This document shows positions 1 through 8,631 of a DNA stretch of 64,000 nt, piece after piece (positions within the stretch are counted from its first letter, which is position 1; each line of letters starts with the position of its first letter). Below the pieces are notes generated by a model. The model saw nothing but the letters and a program-made list of their open reading frames with translations. It was not told where the DNA came from and ran no database searches. This DNA comes from SIG644 sp045613985 (GTDB lineage Bacteria > Bacillota > Clostridia > Oscillospirales > CAG-272): positions 1 to 64,000 of the forward strand of contig JAZLCA010000001.1 of assembly GCA_045613985.1 (NCBI GenBank), in the 5' to 3' direction. Made by a program: the position numbers and the translations under genes.

Positions 1-2062
1 GGATCAGCCCGTGCAATCGCCCCGAAAGAACCGTGTGCGCCCCGGCAAACAGACCAAGCACGACCCGTTCGTTGTCGGTGATGATCAACTGCCCCGCCGG
101 AATACGCTCCAAAATCCGCCGACAAACCGACACGTCGGTCACCCGATCAAAAGGAACAAACACAGGATAGAGCCCCTCTTTTTGCCACGAGTCGGCAAGA
201 TACGCGCATAAACCATCCAAATCCTTGTCGGGCATCTCCTTTGGCACCACGAACAACCGCCCCGGAGCGGTCGCTGCCGCCTCGTTCAGCCATCGAGCGG
301 CGATTGTCTCGCTCTCGTGCCGCGTGGGCGGGGCAACGGACAGCGCAGGATCGCTTTGCTTTTGGATTTCGGAAGGTGCGACACCGAGCGAGACCAGAAG
401 ACGGCGCGATCGCTCATCCCGCACCGATATGCCCGAGGCCAAGGACAATACCGTTCCGGTCGCCCATCGGCACAGCCCCGACCGCAGGGGACCTGCGCCG
501 TTGGCCACCAAATGAAAAGGACATCCCCGCAGTCGCGCCGCTGTCATCAAGGCAAGATAGTAAAACAGCGACCGACGGCCATGGCGGGAGCAGGTCTGAA
601 GCAAGCAGCCGCCCCCCAACACCAGCGCGTCTGCTTTGCCAAGCGCTCGCCACAACGGATACGGACGGTCGCGGCGCACCGCTTCAATGTCGCCAAACAG
701 TGACCGACGGCCCGAAGGATCGCGGACGGCGACGGTGAGCGTCAGGCGAGCGGGCAGACAAGCGCTCTCTTCGGCCGCAAGACGGATGGGGGCGGGTTTT
801 TGCTGCCACCGATCGATCAAACGGCGCAAGATAACGTCGTCCCCAAGATTTCCACAGCCGGCATAGCCAAGGATGAGAACGCGCAAGGGCGGACGCTCCT
901 TTGTTGCGCGAAGATAAACGGCTTCGGTCGCCTCTGCCATGCGGCCTTTGTCATAACGGGCGCGCGCCAGACGGCACAGTGAGTCAGCCGTCTCGCTCTT
1001 TTGGCGGTCGCTCATGTCAAGCCAACGAAAAAAAGCGGCATCCAGCCCCGATCCGCTCAAGAGCATCTCATTCCGACCGCAGAAATTGCCCGCCGCGAAG
1101 CGCTCAAACGATTCGGGGAAAAGCAAGCCGCCAAAGCCCTCGTTGCCCGCCAAAATCACACCAAGCCCACAGCACATAGCCTCAATGGCCGCCCGCGACA
1201 CTCCGACAAACACGTCTCCCTTTTTCAAAATCGTGCTCATATCGCTGACGGCCCCCACCGCGACCACACACCGTTTTCCCAGCTCCCGATTGACTTTTTC
1301 GGCCCTTTGCGAAATCTCTGCCAAGCAGCTTCCCCCGCCCGCTATCGTCAGGTGCAACGACTTGCCACACGCCTTGGCGCGGCGGTGCCAATCGGCAAAT
1401 CGGTCGAGCAGAAGATGTGCGGCGGCCGAGCAGTCCTCGTCCAATCGGCTGGCAAAAACGATGCAAAGCCGGTCGGACGCCTCTTTTTTCGAAGGGCAGA
1501 ATCGAGCGGTATCAATACCGTTTTCGACCACGTCCACCTTGCTTTTCGGCACGCCGAAGGTACTACCCAGATGCTCGCGCAAGTCCTCGCTGACCGCCAC
1601 CGTCCGCTCGCCCCAATAAGACAGGCGCCGCCATCGCGGGCGAAATTTTGCATGGCAGGTGACGATCAACCGGGGAGAGAATATCTTGCCAAGCGACCGC
1701 TTGCGGTAGGGAAAGCCTCGGTTTCCTTTCAAACGTAAAAGATCGGGACGGAAGAACAGACCGAACAGGCGCAAAAGAAAGGCGGTTTTTCGGGTGTGAG
1801 CGTGCAAAACGTCAAATTTTTCTGTTTTTTGCAATCGGCATAAAAACAAAAGATTGCCCGGGGCAAAAAGGACGCGGCAAGAAAAGGGGTGGCGCGGCCG
1901 CAGCGTGCGGACGTTGCGAGGGCCGAGCGCTTGCTCCAGCGCACCGCCGTCGGACAGGATGCTGACGTCGTGTCCGCGCGCGGCGAGAGCCTCGGCCAGC
2001 GTCACGACGTGAGTTTCGGCACCGCCGGGGGAAAGAGCGTCGATGAGAAGCAGGATTTTCAT
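1..2062 (-). CDS. GT4 glycosyltransferase fused to CsaB-like polysaccharide pyruvyl transferase (partial)
   Basis: One uninterrupted reading frame of about 687 codons runs from ATG at 2062 (preceded by an AAAGGAGA ribosome binding site) off the left edge of the window, so the C-terminus is missing. Residues 1 to about 380 read as a family 4 glycosyltransferase: N-terminal MKILLLIDALSPGGAETHV, then DVLHAHTRKTAF, VTCHAKFRPRW, VENGID and a C-terminal nucleotide-sugar lobe with EAMCCGLGVI and EGFGG. From about residue 388 a second domain begins with RVLILGYAGCGNLGDD, continues with VLGGGCLLQ and VANGAGPLRS, and reaches SGRLHGLI at the window edge. These are the signature blocks of CsaB-type pyruvyl transferases, which add ketal pyruvate to cell-wall polysaccharide from PEP. 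A role in making and pyruvylating a wall glycan is inferred. No stop or strong internal start separates the halves. Confidence 0.88.
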   Translation of the reverse strand, partial: MKILLLIDALSPGGAETHVVTLAEALAARGHDVSILSDGGALEQALGPRNVRTLRPRHPFSCRVLFAPGNLLFLCRLQKTEKFDVLHAHTRKTAFLLRLFGLFFRPDLLRLKGNRGFPYRKRSLGKIFSPRLIVTCHAKFRPRWRRLSYWGERTVAVSEDLREHLGSTFGVPKSKVDVVENGIDTARFCPSKKEASDRLCIVFASRLDEDCSAAAHLLLDRFADWHRRAKACGKSLHLTIAGGGSCLAEISQRAEKVNRELGKRCVVAVGAVSDMSTILKKGDVFVGVSRAAIEAMCCGLGVILAGNEGFGGLLFPESFERFAAGNFCGRNEMLLSGSGLDAAFFRWLDMSDRQKSETADSLCRLARARYDKGRMAEATEAVYLRATKERPPLRVLILGYAGCGNLGDDVILRRLIDRWQQKPAPIRLAAEESACLPARLTLTVAVRDPSGRRSLFGDIEAVRRDRPYPLWRALGKADALVLGGGCLLQTCSRHGRRSLFYYLALMTAARLRGCPFHLVANGAGPLRSGLCRWATGTVLSLASGISVRDERSRRLLVSLGVAPSEIQKQSDPALSVAPPTRHESETIAARWLNEAAATAPGRLFVVPKEMPDKDLDGLCAYLADSWQKEGLYPVFVPFDRVTDVSVCRRILERIPAGQLIITDNERVVLGLFAGAHTVLSGRLHGLI

Positions 2063-2169
2063 GTACAATCTCCTTTTTTGATAGTATGGGCGACGGGGAC
2101 AGAGATTAAACTTTTGTTTTTTGATTTGCAACTCGTTTTCCTCAAAACAACTTTCCCCGCCGCCCACCG

Positions 2170-2198
2170 TTGACAAATCCTCCTTCTCTTGCTATAAT
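2170..2198 (+). promoter_or_regulatory. Consensus housekeeping promoter for the DUF4965 gene
   Basis: TTGACA at 2170-2175, a 17-bp spacer and TATAAT at 2193-2198, a perfect sigma-A type promoter. It starts about 37 bp upstream of the ATG at 2235 and drives the two-gene unit that follows. Confidence 0.85.
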
Positions 2199-2234
2199 AA
2201 AACCAATCAATTCAAAAGAAAGGAAGTCGTTCCT

Positions 2235-4148
2235 ATGATTCTTCGTTCTCCTTCCGTGCCGTTGATCACCGTCGATCCCTATTTCAGCCTGTGGTCGCCC
2301 GCCGACCGCCTGACCGACATCCATACCTGCCATTGGACCAATCGCCCCATGAATTTGCAGGGCGTCGCCACCATCGATGGCGTCGACTACCGCTTTATCG
2401 GCAATAAAAATATCCCCGCCATGCGTCAGGTCTCCCTCGACGTCGAGGCGTTTACCACCACTTACGTATTTGAGGCGGCAGGTGTCGAGCTGACCGCCTT
2501 GTTCACCACCCCCATTCTGCCCGACGACACGTATCTCATCTCCCGTCCCGTCAGCTACCTTGAGATCATCGCCCGTCCGACCGATGGCGAGGAGCATAGC
2601 GTAAGCGTCAAGCTGTCCGCGTCGGAGGAGTTCTGCCTGCACGAAAAGGGACAGGATGCCGTCGTGGCCGAGACGGTTGCGATCGACGGTCTGTCCACCA
2701 TGAAAATGGGCAGCGTCAGCCAGCCGATCTTGCATTGCAGTGGCGACGACAGACGCATCGATTGGGGCTATTTCTATCTGTCCGTCGAGGGCGGCGCGCT
2801 CGGCTATCTCTCTCGCGAGGAGTCGGACGACGGCATGGCGTATCTGACCGCCGAGGCCTGCGTGAACGACAGCGTGCTGTTTACCTTCGCCTATGACGAT
2901 ATCGAAAGCATCCAGTACTTCGGTCAAAATCTCAAGGCCTACTGGAAGCATCATTGCCCCAATATCGAAACGGCCATCCGCCAGGCTCACGAGGATTATC
3001 TGGCCGTCATGGATCGATGCAAGACCTTCTCCGACCGCCTGTTTGTTGACGCCGTTCGCGCGGGCGGCGAAAAGTACGCCGAGATCCTGCTGCTCGCGTT
3101 GCGCCAGACCATCCATTCGCATAAATTGGTGCTGGACGAAAACGGCGAAATCCTCTTTATTTCCAAGGAAAACTTCTCCAACGGTTGCGCCGCCACGGTG
3201 GACGTCAGCTACCCCTCCATTCCGCTGTATCTGCTCTATAATCCCGAATTGATCCGCGGCATGATGCGCCCCATCTACCGCTTTGCCGCCAGCGATGCCT
3301 GGAAATTTGATTTTGCCCCCCACGACGCAGGACAGTATCCGCTGGTCAACGGTCAGGTCTACTGGCTCGATCGCAAGACGGGAGAGCTGGTGCGCAACGG
3401 CCAGATGCCCGTCGAGGAATGCGGCAATATGCTGATCATGGAAGCCGCCACGGCCGTCGCGTCGGGCGATGCTTCGTTTGCCGCCGAGCATCTTGACGTG
3501 CTGGAGGATTGGGTGAAATATCTCATCGCCAACGGCGACGATCCCGATCACCAGCTCTGCACCGACGACTTTGCCGGTCACCTGGCTCACAACTGCAACC
3601 TGACGCTCAAGGCCATCATGGGCATCGCCTCGCTGGGAATTTTGTACCGTATGCTGGATCGCCCCGAGGATGCCGACCGTATGCTGACCGTCGCCAAAGA
3701 AAAGGCCGAGGGCTTTTTGCCCCGCGCTCTCAATGCCGACGGCTCCTACCGCCTGGCCTTTGACCGCGAGGGTACCTTCAGCCTCAAATACAATCTGATC
3801 TGGGATCAGCTGTTTGGTCTTGATCTGTTCCCCGTACACTTCCGCGAGGCCGAGATCAGCCGCTACAAGAGAGAAGCCCACGCCTATGGCACCCCGCTCG
3901 ACAGCCGCAAGACCTACACCAAGGCCGATTGGCTCATCTGGGCGGCGGCTCTTTCGACCAACCGCGCCGATTTCGAGGCGATCGTCGATCCCCTGTGGAA
4001 AAATTACCACGAATCCCCCTCCCGCGTTCCCCTGACCGACTGGTACGATACCGTCACCTCCAACCAGTGCGGCTTCCAAAACCGCACCGTCGTCGGCGGC
4101 TATTTCATTCAACTGCTTGCCTATAAGGGCTATCTGAAGGTGGATTGA
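2235..4148 (+). CDS. DUF4965/DUF1793 (glutaminase GtaA-like) protein
   Basis: A 637-residue protein resembling the DUF4964/DUF5127/DUF4965/DUF1793 group named after fungal glutaminase A. Typical blocks are VDPYFSLWSPADRLTD at the N-terminus, a beta-rich first half, and an alpha/alpha-barrel second half with TVDVSYPSIPLYLLYNPEL, FAPHDAGQYPLVNGQ, MPVEECGNMLIM and a C-terminal TVVGGYFIQLL. The start was placed at 2235 because an AAAGAAAGGAAG ribosome binding site lies just upstream; an upstream in-frame ATG at 2121 lies ahead of the promoter. There is no signal peptide, unlike many Bacteroidota members, so the protein is expected in the cytoplasm. The true substrate is unknown; the fold also fits a glycoside-hydrolase-like role. 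The stop is 4 bp from the flavin reductase start, so the two genes are co-transcribed. Confidence 0.8.
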   Translation: MILRSPSVPLITVDPYFSLWSPADRLTDIHTCHWTNRPMNLQGVATIDGVDYRFIGNKNIPAMRQVSLDVEAFTTTYVFEAAGVELTALFTTPILPDDTYLISRPVSYLEIIARPTDGEEHSVSVKLSASEEFCLHEKGQDAVVAETVAIDGLSTMKMGSVSQPILHCSGDDRRIDWGYFYLSVEGGALGYLSREESDDGMAYLTAEACVNDSVLFTFAYDDIESIQYFGQNLKAYWKHHCPNIETAIRQAHEDYLAVMDRCKTFSDRLFVDAVRAGGEKYAEILLLALRQTIHSHKLVLDENGEILFISKENFSNGCAATVDVSYPSIPLYLLYNPELIRGMMRPIYRFAASDAWKFDFAPHDAGQYPLVNGQVYWLDRKTGELVRNGQMPVEECGNMLIMEAATAVASGDASFAAEHLDVLEDWVKYLIANGDDPDHQLCTDDFAGHLAHNCNLTLKAIMGIASLGILYRMLDRPEDADRMLTVAKEKAEGFLPRALNADGSYRLAFDREGTFSLKYNLIWDQLFGLDLFPVHFREAEISRYKREAHAYGTPLDSRKTYTKADWLIWAAALSTNRADFEAIVDPLWKNYHESPSRVPLTDWYDTVTSNQCGFQNRTVVGGYFIQLLAYKGYLKVD

Positions 4149-4152
4149 TCGT

Positions 4153-4725
4153 ATGGCAAAAGTGAACTGGAAGGGCTCGACGTTGCTTGGTCCTTTGCCG
4201 ACCGTCATGGTCAGCTGCGGCAGCATGGAACAGAGCAATATTATTACCGTCGCTTGGACGGGCATTCTGAACACTCATCCGGCCAAGACCTACGTTTCCA
4301 TTCGACCGGGCCGCCATTCCTACGGCATCATCAAGGAGAGCGGGGAATTTACCCTCAATCTCACCCCCGCCCGACTCGTTCGTACGGCCGACTATTGCGG
4401 TATGTACACGGGAGCCAAGGTGGATAAATTTGCCAAATGCGGGCTGACCAAAGAGGAAGGATACGCCGTGTCCTGTCCGGCGATTGCCGAATGTCCCCTG
4501 TCGCTGGAATGTCGGGTGACCGACGTTGTGCCGCTGGGCACACACGATATGTTTATTGCCGACATTGTGGCGGTTCGTGCGGACGAGGCTTTGCTTGATG
4601 AGACGGGAAAGCTTTGCATGGAACGCGCCGACCTTGCCGCGTTTGCCCACGGGGAGTATTTTTCGCTGGGCAAGAAGATCGGAAAGTTCGGCTTTTCGGC
4701 AGTGAAGAAAAAGAAGAAAAGATAA
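4153..4725 (+). CDS. Flavin reductase-like (flavoredoxin family) protein
   Basis: A 190-residue protein of the FMN-binding split-barrel flavin reductase family. It shows the family pattern PTVMVSCGSMEQSNIITVAWTG-type strand near residue 15, the VSIRPGRHSYGIIKESGEF block around 50, and CPLSLECRV followed by a conserved strand ending FIADIVAV near 135. Such proteins bind FMN and reduce flavins or donate electrons from NAD(P)H or rubredoxin-type partners. The tail is an unusual run of lysines (AVKKKKKR). It starts 4 bp after the DUF4965 gene and is followed directly by a terminator, so it ends the operon. Why the two are paired is not clear from the sequence. Confidence 0.82.
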   Translation: MAKVNWKGSTLLGPLPTVMVSCGSMEQSNIITVAWTGILNTHPAKTYVSIRPGRHSYGIIKESGEFTLNLTPARLVRTADYCGMYTGAKVDKFAKCGLTKEEGYAVSCPAIAECPLSLECRVTDVVPLGTHDMFIADIVAVRADEALLDETGKLCMERADLAAFAHGEYFSLGKKIGKFGFSAVKKKKKR

Positions 4726-4757
4726 CGAAAAGGGCGAGATTTCTCGCTCTTTTCGTT
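4724..4757 (+). terminator. Rho-independent terminator after the flavin reductase gene
   Basis: Perfect 15-bp inverted repeat (AACGAAAAGGGCGAG and its complement) with a 4-nt loop; it begins inside the stop codon. The 3' arm is T-rich (CTCTTTTCGTT) but no long T run follows. Confidence 0.75.
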
Positions 4758-4776
4758 GGTCATGGGGGATTGGCTG

Positions 4777-4858
4777 AATTTTTACAACTTCTGCTACGGA
4801 GGTGCGCGCCGCAGGCACAGGGTGAGCGTACGTAGGAAAAGTTGGTAAAAGTTTAACT
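4777..4858. repeat. Short palindromic copy of the TIR repeat family
   Basis: The ends read TTTTTACAACTTCTGCTACG and, inverted, CGTAGGAAAAGTTGGTAAAAG followed by TTTAACT. The same end sequences bound the 578-bp element at 33209-33786 and recur near 51114 and 61058. Nothing is coded in it. It fills most of the gap between the terminator and the next promoter. Confidence 0.6.
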
Positions 4859-4906
4859 GCCCCCCTCTCACCCTCCCCAAAAATTTCTGCCAATTTCCCA
4901 AAAAAC

Positions 4907-4935
4907 TTGCAAAACCCCGAACTTTATGATATAAT
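4907..4935 (+). promoter_or_regulatory. Promoter for the DedA-acyltransferase gene
   Basis: TTGCAA at 4907-4912, 17-bp spacer, TATAAT at 4930-4935. The gene starts 30 bp downstream with a GCGGAGGTGA ribosome binding site. Confidence 0.75.
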
Positions 4936-4964
4936 TTTCCCATCTAACCTGCGGAGGTGATGAC

Positions 4965-6881
4965 GTGAAGCAAAAAATGCCGAAAAAATTTCTAATACTG
5001 TCCATCCTCGGCGTCGTTGCCTTCGTCGCCATCCTTGCCTGGTTTTTTTCGTTCGGCGATAATTACGAGCTCGTCCGCAGCGTTTTCTTTTCGAAAAACA
5101 CCAGCGAACAAATGCGAGATAAGCTTCAGGACATGGGCCTGCGCGGTCAGATCGCCGTTGGCGTTCTCTCCATGCTGCAAGTAATTCTGTCGTTCCTTCC
5201 CGCCGAGCCCGTTCAAATGCTGGCCGGATTGTCCTTCGGGTTTTGGCAGGGCTTGCTCATCTGTGCGGCCGGCGTTCTGGTGGGGAATCTCGTGATCTAC
5301 CTCGTCTATCGCCTGTTCGGCAACCAACTTCGCGACTATTTCGTTACCAACCTGAAGGTCAATCTGGACCGCGCCGCCACGTCGGATAAGGTGGTTCTGA
5401 TTGTTTTTATCCTGTATTTTTTGCCGGCCATCCCCTACGGTATGATCTGTTTTTTCGCGGCAAGCACGGGCATGAAATATCCCCGCTACGCCGCTGTGAC
5501 ACTCCTGGGAAGCCTCCCCTCGATCTGCATCGGCGTCGGCATCGGCAACATGGCCGTCATGCACGGCTGGGTGATCTCCACCTGCGTGTTTTTGTTGCTG
5601 ATCGTTCTGTTGGTGATCGTCATGATCAACCGCGAATCCCTGTTCGGAAAACTGAACGCCTATATCGAAAAGCACCAGAAAAAAGCTACGGTCGTCAAGG
5701 AGATCCGCCCCCGCCATCTGCTTTTGGCCTACGTCATCTCCCGCATCGTGCTGTTTTTCTGCGGCGTTCGGGTGCGTATGACCGACCGCGTCGGCAAGAA
5801 TATGCAATCGCCCTGCGTCGTGCTGTGCAACCACGGCTCTTTCGTGGATTTTATCTACGCAGGGGGGCTTGTGCTTCGGCATAGTCCCAATTTCATCGTT
5901 GCCCGCCTGTATTTTTACCGCCGTGACCTGGCAAAGCTGCTCCGCGCCCACGGCTGTTTCCCTAAAAGTATGTTTACGTTGGATTACGAAAGCGTCAAAA
6001 ACAGCATGGCGGTGCTCAAGCGCGGCGGCGTGCTGACCATGATGCCCGAAGCCAGACTTTCCACCGCGGGACGCTTTGAGGACATCCAACCCGGCACCTA
6101 TTCCTTCCTTCAGAAAATGGGCGTTCCCCTCTATACCGTCACCATCCACGGCGACTATTTTGCTGATCCCAAGTGGGGCAGGGGATTGCGCCGCGGAGCA
6201 TTGGTTGAGGCGACGCTAGAACCTCTTCTGTCCGCCGAGCAGATCCGGAGCATGACGCCGGAAGAGATTGGCCGCGCGGTCGAAGAGCGGCTGTATTACA
6301 ATGAATTTGAATGGATCGAAACTCGGCCGAAGGTTCGTTACCGCTCCAAAAAGCTGGCCGAGGGACTGGAGAATATCCTGACGACCTGCCCGCATTGCCT
6401 CCAAAAATACACGCTGACCACCAAGGGCCGCGACGTTTTTTGCGATCATTGCGGCAAGATCGCCACGCTGGACGACCGCTATTCCTTTGTGGACGGCGCG
6501 CCGTTCGAAAATTTCTCTCTTTGGTACGACTGGCAAAAGGCCGAGCTGCAAAAAACGATCGAAGCCGATGCCGATTATACCCTGTCCTCCCGTGTGACGC
6601 TGTTCCGCCCCTCGACCGATGGAAAGAAGCTGCTGCGCGAGGCGGGCGCGGGCGAGTGCACCTTGACGCGCGAAGGACTTACTTACCGCGGCACACAGGA
6701 TGGCGAGGATTTTGAATTTTCGGTGTCCTTGGATCGCATCTATCGTTTGCTGTTCGGCGCAGGCGAGAATTTTGAGGTCTACGTCGGCAAAGAGATCTAC
6801 TATTTTGTTCCCGAAGACCGCAGAAGCGCGGTCGAGTGGTATATGGCGTCTATGATCCTGTGGGACGAGGCGCATCGCTGA
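4965..6881 (+). CDS. DedA/VTT membrane domain fused to PlsC-type acyltransferase and zinc ribbon
   Basis: A 638-residue multidomain protein. Residues about 7-225 form a DedA/VTT (SNARE-associated) integral membrane domain with the reentrant-loop signature FLPAEPVQMLAGLSFGFWQG and a second FLPAIPYGMICFFAAS. Residues about 260-460 are a PlsC-like acyltransferase: NHGSFVD carries the catalytic HX4D pair (His290, Asp295) and PEARLST is the acceptor-binding block. From about 475 come two CXXC pairs (CPHC...CDHC), a zinc ribbon, then a beta-rich tail that may be PH-like. DedA-family proteins flip polyprenyl-phosphate or phospholipid, so flipping coupled to acyl transfer at the membrane is a reasonable inference. 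A GTG start at 4965 was chosen for its spacing to GGAGG at 4953; ATG at 4977 is the alternative. Confidence 0.82.
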   Translation: MKQKMPKKFLILSILGVVAFVAILAWFFSFGDNYELVRSVFFSKNTSEQMRDKLQDMGLRGQIAVGVLSMLQVILSFLPAEPVQMLAGLSFGFWQGLLICAAGVLVGNLVIYLVYRLFGNQLRDYFVTNLKVNLDRAATSDKVVLIVFILYFLPAIPYGMICFFAASTGMKYPRYAAVTLLGSLPSICIGVGIGNMAVMHGWVISTCVFLLLIVLLVIVMINRESLFGKLNAYIEKHQKKATVVKEIRPRHLLLAYVISRIVLFFCGVRVRMTDRVGKNMQSPCVVLCNHGSFVDFIYAGGLVLRHSPNFIVARLYFYRRDLAKLLRAHGCFPKSMFTLDYESVKNSMAVLKRGGVLTMMPEARLSTAGRFEDIQPGTYSFLQKMGVPLYTVTIHGDYFADPKWGRGLRRGALVEATLEPLLSAEQIRSMTPEEIGRAVEERLYYNEFEWIETRPKVRYRSKKLAEGLENILTTCPHCLQKYTLTTKGRDVFCDHCGKIATLDDRYSFVDGAPFENFSLWYDWQKAELQKTIEADADYTLSSRVTLFRPSTDGKKLLREAGAGECTLTREGLTYRGTQDGEDFEFSVSLDRIYRLLFGAGENFEVYVGKEIYYFVPEDRRSAVEWYMASMILWDEAHR

Positions 6882-6930
6882 CCCTTTGGCATTACAATTT
6901 ACAATACTGAAAAAGGAAGTGGATACGGTA

Positions 6931-8379
6931 ATGAAACAACCGAAAGACAACGGCGAAGCATCCAAAAAATCCTTTACCGGCATTGAAACGCGGGTATTTA
7001 TCACCGTCGTCATCGTTTTGTCGGTCGTACTGATCGCGTGCGGCGCGCTTTCCTACTTCATTCCGCAAGGAACGTTTTTGCGGGACGAGAGCGGCGCCAT
7101 TTTGACCGAGACCTACGAGCAGGGAAGCGTTTCGGGTATTGCGCCCTGGCGAGTGGTGACGGCCCCCTTGCGGGTGTTTGCCTCGGAAGATGCGGTTACT
7201 ATTCTCATGATCAGCGTCTTTTTGCTCGTCATGAGCGGCGTGTTCAACCTGCTTGAAAAAACGGGCGGCATCCGCATTTTCATTCAGCGTCTGATCGGAC
7301 GTTTGCAGGGACACGGCGGCGCTACGGTGTGCATCACCGTTTTGATCTTTATGCTGTTCGGCAGCTTTTTCGGTATGTTTGAGGAGCTGGTTACCCTGCT
7401 TCCTATTATCATCCTGGCCATGCTGTCCATGAATATGGATACTATGATGGGACTTGGCGCTTGCCTGTTGGCGGCTTGCTTTGGCTTTTCCGCCGCCATT
7501 ACCAATCCCTTTTCGGTGGGACTTGCGGCCCAAGTCGCAGGCCACGCCATGTCGGATGGCGTGTGGCTCCGTCTCGTCTTTTTCGCCATGACTTATCTGA
7601 CGCTGTGCGGCTTTTTGATGCTGCACCTGCGCCGCATCCGAAAAAATCCCGCCCTCTCGCCCAGCTACGCCCGGGATCAAGAGCGGCGACTGGCCCTGCA
7701 AACCCAAGAAACCCCGCAACAGCTTGACGAAAATAAGACCTTTTGCGTGTATTCCGCCTTCTTTTTGGCACAAGCAGCGGTCCTTGTGCTGGTCGCGTCG
7801 GTTCGTGCCATCTCGGGATTGGCCATTCCCATTCTCGCCGTCAGCTTTTTGATCGGCGGCATCGTCTGCGGACTTTTGGTGTGCGATCAAAAACGCAAAG
7901 TGGCCGCTTACATATTGCAGGGCGCCGTTTCCATGCTGCCTGCCGTGTTTATCATCGCCATGGCCTCGTCTGCGAAGCTGATCATGGCGGAAAGCGGCAT
8001 CATGGATACCGTGATGCACCGCGTGATCACGCTGCTGGAGGGCAAAAATCCCTTCCTTGCCATCTTTTTGATCTACGTTCTGATCTTGTTTTTGCAGACC
8101 TTCATCGGTTCTGCCTCGGCCAAGATCCTGTTGGTTATGCCCATCGTTATGCCGGTGGCAACCGCCCTGGGACTTTCTCCCTCGCTGGTCATTCTCGCCT
8201 ATTGCATGGCGGACGGCTTTACCGACGTCATCCTGCCCACCAATCCCGTCCTGCTCATTGGCCTTTCCATGGCCAACGTCTCTTACGGCAAATGGGTCAG
8301 GTGGACCTGGAAACTGCAAGCTTTCGTCTTTCTTCTCACCATCGCCGTCCTGTTCTTCGGCGTGGCGATTGGGTATTGA
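6931..8379 (+). CDS. YfcC-family (short-chain carboxylate/arginine-type) transporter
   Basis: A 482-residue, highly hydrophobic protein with about 12 predicted membrane segments. It matches the YfcC/DcuC-like group of the ion transporter superfamily: an N-terminal segment ending LSYFIPQGTFLRDESG, GSFFGMFEELVTLLPI in the middle, and the C-terminal FIGSASAKILLVMPI and CMADGFTDVILPTNPVLLIG. Relatives import dicarboxylates or amino acids by secondary transport; the substrate cannot be told from sequence. ATG at 6931 follows an AAGGAAG site; the in-frame ATG at 6886 lies only 2 bp after the preceding stop codon and lacks such a site. It lies 49 bp downstream of the DedA fusion and probably shares its transcript. 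Confidence 0.85.
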   Translation: MKQPKDNGEASKKSFTGIETRVFITVVIVLSVVLIACGALSYFIPQGTFLRDESGAILTETYEQGSVSGIAPWRVVTAPLRVFASEDAVTILMISVFLLVMSGVFNLLEKTGGIRIFIQRLIGRLQGHGGATVCITVLIFMLFGSFFGMFEELVTLLPIIILAMLSMNMDTMMGLGACLLAACFGFSAAITNPFSVGLAAQVAGHAMSDGVWLRLVFFAMTYLTLCGFLMLHLRRIRKNPALSPSYARDQERRLALQTQETPQQLDENKTFCVYSAFFLAQAAVLVLVASVRAISGLAIPILAVSFLIGGIVCGLLVCDQKRKVAAYILQGAVSMLPAVFIIAMASSAKLIMAESGIMDTVMHRVITLLEGKNPFLAIFLIYVLILFLQTFIGSASAKILLVMPIVMPVATALGLSPSLVILAYCMADGFTDVILPTNPVLLIGLSMANVSYGKWVRWTWKLQAFVFLLTIAVLFFGVAIGY

Positions 8380-8404
8380 GAGCTCACTGAAAACCAATAA
8401 AATA

Positions 8405-8446
8405 AACAAAAAAGAGAGCGCGAGATTTTTCGCGCTCTTTTTTGTT
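8405..8446 (+). terminator. Terminator after the YfcC transporter gene
   Basis: Hairpin with arms AACAAAAAAGAGAGCGCG and CGCGCTCTTTTTTGTT around a short AT-rich loop, including a T6 run; a typical intrinsic terminator. Confidence 0.85.
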
Positions 8447-8451
8447 GGGCG

Positions 8452-8480
8452 TTGGCATGCCGTAAAAATTGTGATATGAT
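8452..8480 (+). promoter_or_regulatory. Promoter for the repeat/protease lipoprotein
   Basis: TTGGCA at 8452-8457, 17-bp spacer, TATGAT at 8475-8480. It leaves a 5' leader of about 145 nt before the coding region. Confidence 0.65.
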
Positions 8481-8631
8481 GGATGTGCCAAACAAACAGA
8501 ACAAACGTGAATCAGAGGTGTGTTACCTTCCTTTTTACATAATGGTAGTCTAACAATTATCGGAGTTTGCGCGTTTGCTTTGGTAGGCGCAACCTTTATT
8601 ATTTCTTTGGAGGCAGAGTGAAAATGAAAAA

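Noticed and set aside
1001..1738. 245-codon open frame on the plus strand within the first 2 kb
   Set aside because: The minus frame from 2062 through position 1 gives continuous, recognisable glycosyltransferase and pyruvyl transferase motifs.
2142..4274. 710-codon open frame opposite the DUF4965 gene
   Set aside because: The plus frame has a consensus promoter, a good ribosome binding site and family motifs; the opposite frame has none.
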